Below are positions 16,113 through 19,065 of a stretch of DNA of 19,065 nucleotides, in pieces. Where the stretch lies: the NCBI GenBank assembly GCA_900553525.1, contig USDZ01000012.1, positions 1 to 19,065 on the forward strand, read 5' to 3'. This DNA is from an uncultured Oscillospiraceae bacterium. Its GTDB lineage: Bacteria; Bacillota; Clostridia; Oscillospirales; Acutalibacteraceae. Made by a program: the position numbers and the translations under genes. The notes beneath the pieces were generated by a model, which had not been told where the DNA came from, made no database searches, and saw only the letters and a program-made list of their open reading frames with translations. Within the stretch, counting starts at the first letter, position 1. Every line of letters starts with the position of its first letter.

Positions 16113-17540
16113 TTAAATCCGATAAAATCTGGCCGGTTTTTTGTTCAAGTCAAGCGGATCATCCAAAACCGGCTTAGGTTCCTCGTGCTTACGAGGCGAT
16201 ATGGGGTTTTCCATCAAAACATACCGGCATTCGTCGTATATGTGATCTTCCTGATCCGTGTTGATATCTTCCACATGTTTGTCGTCATATACCAGGGCCG
16301 GAATGGTCCGTATGAAGTGCTTACAGGTGTGGAACACCTGAAACATCGGTATTCCTTCAGTATCGAATGCCAGCCGGTAATGAAATTGCATCTTCCCGGC
16401 AATACGGGTATTGTCGCCGCCGGACCAGTACACAAAATTAGGGGAGCGTTCCATCATAGCCGCGATGGATTCTCCCCTGGACTCGTCAAATATGGAAGGG
16501 TCTGCAATTCCAATAATTGTTCGGCCTTTAAGATTCTGGTCTTCACTCTCGATCCGTTTAATTTCCGCCGCAATCTCCGCCGGATTGAGTTTGATACCCG
16601 TGTTCGGAGTCCCGGCACAGCCATAGTACTCTTTGATCCGATACAGCCTGCCGTCGTGGTCGGCTGCATACCACCCAACGGAAAAAGGTTTGGCGTACCC
16701 AAAGTCGAACCCCCTGTAAATCCGCCAATGGGCGGGGATTGGGAATGGATGGATGACATGGGTCCATCTTTGGTCATCGTAGTGTTCCGGATCGTTGCGC
16801 CACTCTAGGAACACCTGGCCGTCGAAGGAATCCCAGGAACCATACAATAACGCGTTTTTTTCCGCCTCCGGCAGCATGGCGAGGTTGGCTAAATAGTTTG
16901 GGTCGTTGTCAAGCAAAGCCTGATTGTCAAACACCGTTGACGGGACAAATATCCGGTCTCTCTTCATTACCACCGTTGTGCCGTCCGGCTTGCGCACCTC
17001 GTAATTCTCCCATACCGTGGTCATGGGCACAGCGGCTGTCACAAACCTGTCTTTAACCCACCCATGCCCTATCCCGCCAGGGTTGGCCGTAGACCGCATA
17101 TACACCCTGGTTCCCGGACCGTTTGGGCGGTTTCGAGACATGAGATAGCTATATTGAATCCACGTGAATTGGGTCAGTTCGTCAAACGCTACAAAATCAT
17201 AATGTTTTCCCTGATAGTTGAACCGATCCTCGTCGCGTGGCATATTCCCAAAAAAGATTTTGGCGCCTGATGGAAAAGTCCAGCAGTGCGCCGTGCTGTT
17301 ATATACCGCGCCTGGAAACGCCTGCTTATATAATTCCTGGCTTCGGTCGATTAAATCGGAAAGCTGCGGATAGGTTTTACGAAAAATAATCCCTCTGTAA
17401 TGTGGAATACGAACCTGCCTTAACGCCTCGGTAAGCAAAGCATCGGATTTCCCGCCACCCGCCGCTCCTCCGTATAGAGCCTCATACTCGCCGCGTTGCT
17501 GAAATAGCCGCTGTTTTGGCTGCGGAGACCAGATTGTCAT
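16113..17540 (-). CDS. terL: Terminase large subunit (packaging ATPase and nuclease)
   Basis: This 475-aa protein carries both domains of a DNA-packaging motor. In the ATPase part, the Walker A is GGAAGGGKSDALL (24-36), the Walker B with catalytic Glu is DFVAFDE (115-121), and the coupling motif is STANPGG (150-156). In the RNase-H-like nuclease part, the acidic residues are Asp279 in RGFDFGYAKPFS, Asp347 in GIADPSIFD, and the DHIYDECRY group (432-440). The length is normal for the family and nothing is truncated. The ATG overlaps the stop of the fibre-like gene by four bases (ATGA), so translation is coupled. It works with the small subunit at 17965-18315 and docks on the portal. Confidence 0.97.
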   Translation of the reverse strand: MTIWSPQPKQRLFQQRGEYEALYGGAAGGGKSDALLTEALRQVRIPHYRGIIFRKTYPQLSDLIDRSQELYKQAFPGAVYNSTAHCWTFPSGAKIFFGNMPRDEDRFNYQGKHYDFVAFDELTQFTWIQYSYLMSRNRPNGPGTRVYMRSTANPGGIGHGWVKDRFVTAAVPMTTVWENYEVRKPDGTTVVMKRDRIFVPSTVFDNQALLDNDPNYLANLAMLPEAEKNALLYGSWDSFDGQVFLEWRNDPEHYDDQRWTHVIHPFPIPAHWRIYRGFDFGYAKPFSVGWYAADHDGRLYRIKEYYGCAGTPNTGIKLNPAEIAAEIKRIESEDQNLKGRTIIGIADPSIFDESRGESIAAMMERSPNFVYWSGGDNTRIAGKMQFHYRLAFDTEGIPMFQVFHTCKHFIRTIPALVYDDKHVEDINTDQEDHIYDECRYVLMENPISPRKHEEPKPVLDDPLDLNKKPARFYRI

Positions 17541-17926
17541 GTGGCACCTTCCAAAGCCGTTACACGAGCTTCCAAAGCCGTTACACGAGCCGCCAAAGCA
17601 TCCAGGTCCTCTTCCCTGGCCACTGAAGTCGGAATATATTTATCTGGAATGGTCACAACGGCATTCCCGAACGCATAGAACGGGCGATTGCGTATGTAAG
17701 CCGGGCTGTTCTGGTCATTTTCATTCCAGTCCGGCTGCCCGGAGGCTGCTTTCTGATCTTTTTCTTGCTGTCGCTCCATATCCGATATGAGCGCTGCCAC
17801 CTCGTCCGGAACTTGAACGGTATCGCCGGGAGTGTACGTGTAGCTTTTCCCGTTTATATACACGGTCATACTGTTCTCATATCCTAAATCTGTGGGTATG
17901 GTGATCGTTTTAGACATGGTATCCAT
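17537..17926 (-). CDS. Fibre-like head protein with heptad coiled-coil end
   Basis: This 129-aa protein lies between the two terminase genes. Residues 20-50 form a small beta domain (MTVYINGKSYTYTPGDTVQV, then PDEVAALI) that resembles the one in the protein at 11403-11705. Residues 64-82 contain QPDWNENDQNSPAYIRNRP, a signature widespread in phage head and tail fibre proteins. The C-terminus is a perfect heptad coil in which ARVTALE occurs twice (113-126), typical of trimeric fibres. I chose the ATG at 17924-17926 because GGGAG lies 5 bases upstream. An in-frame ATG at 17966-17968 overlaps the small-terminase stop but has a poor ribosome site and would add 14 atypical residues. Attachment to the head is inferred. 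Confidence 0.8.
   Translation of the reverse strand: MDTMSKTITIPTDLGYENSMTVYINGKSYTYTPGDTVQVPDEVAALISDMERQQEKDQKAASGQPDWNENDQNSPAYIRNRPFYAFGNAVVTIPDKYIPTSVAREEDLDALAARVTALEARVTALEGAT
17549..17590 (-). repeat. Perfect 21-bp tandem duplication encoding one coiled-coil heptad
   Basis: Two identical 21-base copies lie head to tail (17549-17569 and 17570-17590), each encoding ARVTALE. A partial, diverged third copy follows at about 17591-17605. The unit length equals exactly one heptad, so gain or loss of a copy would lengthen or shorten the fibre stalk without breaking the frame. Confidence 0.95.
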
Positions 17927-17964
17927 CCTTTCTCCCTTAACTCGGTATGAAATAACACATACGG

Positions 17965-18315
17965 TCATACGGCCCCTATCTCAATGACCCCTATCTGTTC
18001 TTCGTTAATTCTATCCAGTGGTTTATTTCTCCACTTTTCAGGCTTTCGATTTTTCAGCCAGAATATCTGTGCTGTTGTATCACCACTCAATGCCCTCTTG
18101 AGAAGTGCGTTTTCCACTTCGTAGTCCACAACCGCCTTGCCCTTTTTTAGGGCCTCCCGAATCTCCCGGTGCTCATCTTTCCACCGGTATAGTGTAGAAG
18201 TGGATATTCCGCAATTTGAAGCAATTTGTTCATCCGTCAACCCATCTCGCGCCCACCCTTCTAAAAGCGTGAGCCCGCTTTCGGTGATCCAATCTTCATA
18301 TTTTCCCCGCGCCAT
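17965..18315 (-). CDS. terS: Terminase small subunit (helix-turn-helix DNA recognition)
   Basis: This 116-aa protein starts with MARGKYEDWITESGLTLLEG. It has a clear N-terminal helix-turn-helix (LTDEQIASNCGISTSTLYRW, about 26-45), then a helical segment with HREIREALKKGKAVVDYEVE and the ending GDTTAQIFWLKNRKPEKWRN. This is typical of Firmicutes phage small terminases of the phBC6A51 type. I prefer the ATG at 18313-18315, which has GGGG 8 bases upstream and gives the usual N-terminus. An in-frame ATG at 18337-18339 has no ribosome site. It binds the packaging start site and recruits the large subunit. The last bases overlap the longer alternative start of the fibre-like gene. Confidence 0.9.
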   Translation of the reverse strand: MARGKYEDWITESGLTLLEGWARDGLTDEQIASNCGISTSTLYRWKDEHREIREALKKGKAVVDYEVENALLKRALSGDTTAQIFWLKNRKPEKWRNKPLDRINEEQIGVIEIGAV

Positions 18316-18351
18316 CTCACCATCCCCGTTGTTCCACATACGTATATTTCA

Positions 18352-18380
18352 GGAAAAGCGCCTCGGGAACTCCGAGACGC
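18352..18380 (-). terminator. Hairpin plus T-run between late regulator and terminase
   Basis: On the minus strand, GCGTCTCGG pairs with CCGAGGCGC (9 bp, one G-U pair, 5-base loop) and is followed by TTTTCC. This looks like an intrinsic terminator for the regulator gene. It lies only 37 bases before the small terminase start, so any late promoter would have to overlap it or lie upstream of it. It could therefore act as an attenuator in the late leader. Confidence 0.6.
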
Positions 18381-18407
18381 TCTTCTATAACTTTCTACAC
18401 TACCATT

Positions 18408-18827
18408 TTACACGGATACTTTAGGACATTCAAGGACATCTAATGCCTGCCGGTGTCTTCGTTCGATATGTCTATAACAATATCCAGTCTCGATAGCCAC
18501 CTCTTCCAGTTTCATTCCATCGATATAGATATACCGCAAAACATTCTTCAGAAATTCATCGTTGATGTTTTTTATGCACGATTCTATTTCTGTTCGCAAA
18601 TCCACCAGCTTATCGATTTCTTGATCTATTTTGCGTTCGAGATCAATGATTTTTTCCACGCAGTCCAACAACCGATCGCTTTTCCCGCCTTTTGGCATAT
18701 CAGAATATGTAGGGGACATCTTCTGAGCCCGTTCCTCCCATTTTTCTTTTTCTTTTTCCCACCGTTCTATACTTTCTTCCGACTTTCTATATTGCATCAG
18801 ATATTCCTTTTTCTCCGCGTTTGTCAT
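18408..18827 (-). CDS. Sigma-region-4-like late transcription regulator (DUF1492/ArpU type)
   Basis: This 139-aa protein starts with MTNAEKKEYLMQYRKSEESI. It is mostly charged coiled coil, including IDLERKIDQEIDKLVDLRTE. It ends in a sigma-70-region-4-like helix-turn-helix: FLKNVLRYIYIDGMKLEEVA followed by IETGYCYRHIERRHRQALDV. Proteins of this build (DUF1492, ArpU, RinA-like) lie just upstream of terminase genes in Firmicutes phages and switch on late transcription. I chose the ATG at 18825-18827 because GGAGG lies 5 bases upstream and it overlaps the previous stop (ATGA). A longer frame reaching 18887 is less likely. The exact subfamily is uncertain. Confidence 0.85.
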   Translation of the reverse strand: MTNAEKKEYLMQYRKSEESIERWEKEKEKWEERAQKMSPTYSDMPKGGKSDRLLDCVEKIIDLERKIDQEIDKLVDLRTEIESCIKNINDEFLKNVLRYIYIDGMKLEEVAIETGYCYRHIERRHRQALDVLECPKVSV

Positions 18828-19018
18828 GACTCCCTCCCGTAAAACCTCCGCAACTTCCCCCAGCAATCGCGGAACCACGCCGTCCACTCTACTCTGCCGC
18901 TTGGAGGCGGCGGGATAACAATACTCTCCTTATCGTCCGTAACCATTCCGGAATACTTGCATCTGCGGCTGCATACCCCATCTGACATCCAGATACAACC
19001 TCCCTTAATGCAGATCAT
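18824..19018 (-). CDS. Small Cys-containing phage protein of unknown function
   Basis: This is a 64-aa protein starting MICIKGGCIWMSDGVCSRRC. It has four cysteines in the first 20 residues (positions 3, 8, 16 and 20), spaced like a possible metal-binding knuckle. It then has a Pro-rich linker (IVIPPPPSGR) and an aromatic-basic end (WTAWFRDCWGKLRRFYGRES). The ATG at 19016-19018 follows a weak GTGGG site and comes one base after a TAA in another frame, which may be the end of an upstream gene that is cut by the window edge (frame IGMAFLVGWCARRG). The same frame is also open to the edge, so a longer N-terminus starting beyond the window cannot be excluded. It overlaps the late regulator by four bases. 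Confidence 0.6.
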   Translation of the reverse strand: MICIKGGCIWMSDGVCSRRCKYSGMVTDDKESIVIPPPPSGRVEWTAWFRDCWGKLRRFYGRES

Positions 19019-19065
19019 CTTACCCACGCCTAGCACACCACCCAACCAAAAACGCCATTCCGATA

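Noticed and set aside
17549..17605. Possible CRISPR-like direct repeats
   Set aside because: The copies are adjacent with no spacers and encode coiled-coil heptads in frame.

Overview
The window is a late (virion-structure) module of a tailed bacteriophage or prophage, about 19 kb, with every supported gene on the minus strand and almost no spacing between genes. The likely host is a Firmicute, probably a gut-type clostridium. The reasons are strong AGGAGG-type ribosome binding sites, a Prp-type cysteine protease with matching L27-like cleavage motifs, an N4-gp56-family capsid protein, a sigma-region-4-like late regulator, and a huge polyvalent protein of the kind common in clostridial mobile elements. 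No tape measure, major tail protein or tail sheath is visible. The gene order terminase, portal, protease, scaffold, capsid, small adaptor, large beta-rich protein, ejection-like proteins resembles short-tailed (P22-like) phages. This is an inference, because the late module continues past the left edge.

Read in the direction of transcription (right to left): a small Cys-containing protein (18824-19018) and a sigma-region-4/ArpU-like regulator (18408-18827) precede a hairpin with a T-run (18352-18380). The packaging genes follow: small terminase (17965-18315), a fibre-like coiled-coil protein inserted between the terminase genes (17537-17926), and large terminase (16113-17540). The head genes are portal (14241-16100), Prp-like protease (13892-14230), scaffold (12821-13804), major capsid protein (11771-12784) and a small Lys-rich protein (11403-11705). 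The connector and tail genes are a 124-aa adaptor candidate (10922-11296), a 563-aa beta-rich tail-hub or stabilisation candidate (9226-10917) and a 65-aa protein (9029-9226). The ejection-type proteins are a 348-aa polar helical protein (7971-9017) and one giant open frame (1-7959, at least 2653 codons, running off the left edge).

The giant gene is the most interesting part of the window. One uninterrupted frame contains coiled coils, two Gly/Ala-rich hydrophobic stretches, a zincin-type metallopeptidase motif (HELFH), a PBECR-like nuclease-type domain, an ADP-ribosyltransferase-like domain, and further conserved polyvalent-protein segments. A recurring Arg-aromatic-aromatic-Leu/Met-acidic motif lies at the domain boundaries. 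The simplest reading is a virion-packaged protein that enters the cell with the DNA and carries several effector activities. A second point of interest is that the phage encodes its own Prp-like protease, while both its scaffold and capsid proteins start with the LNLxLF motif that Prp enzymes cut in ribosomal protein L27.

There is no gene-free stretch longer than 300 bases, and no tRNA, CRISPR array, insertion sequence or integrase is visible. Domain names come from recognising motifs by eye; no database search was run.
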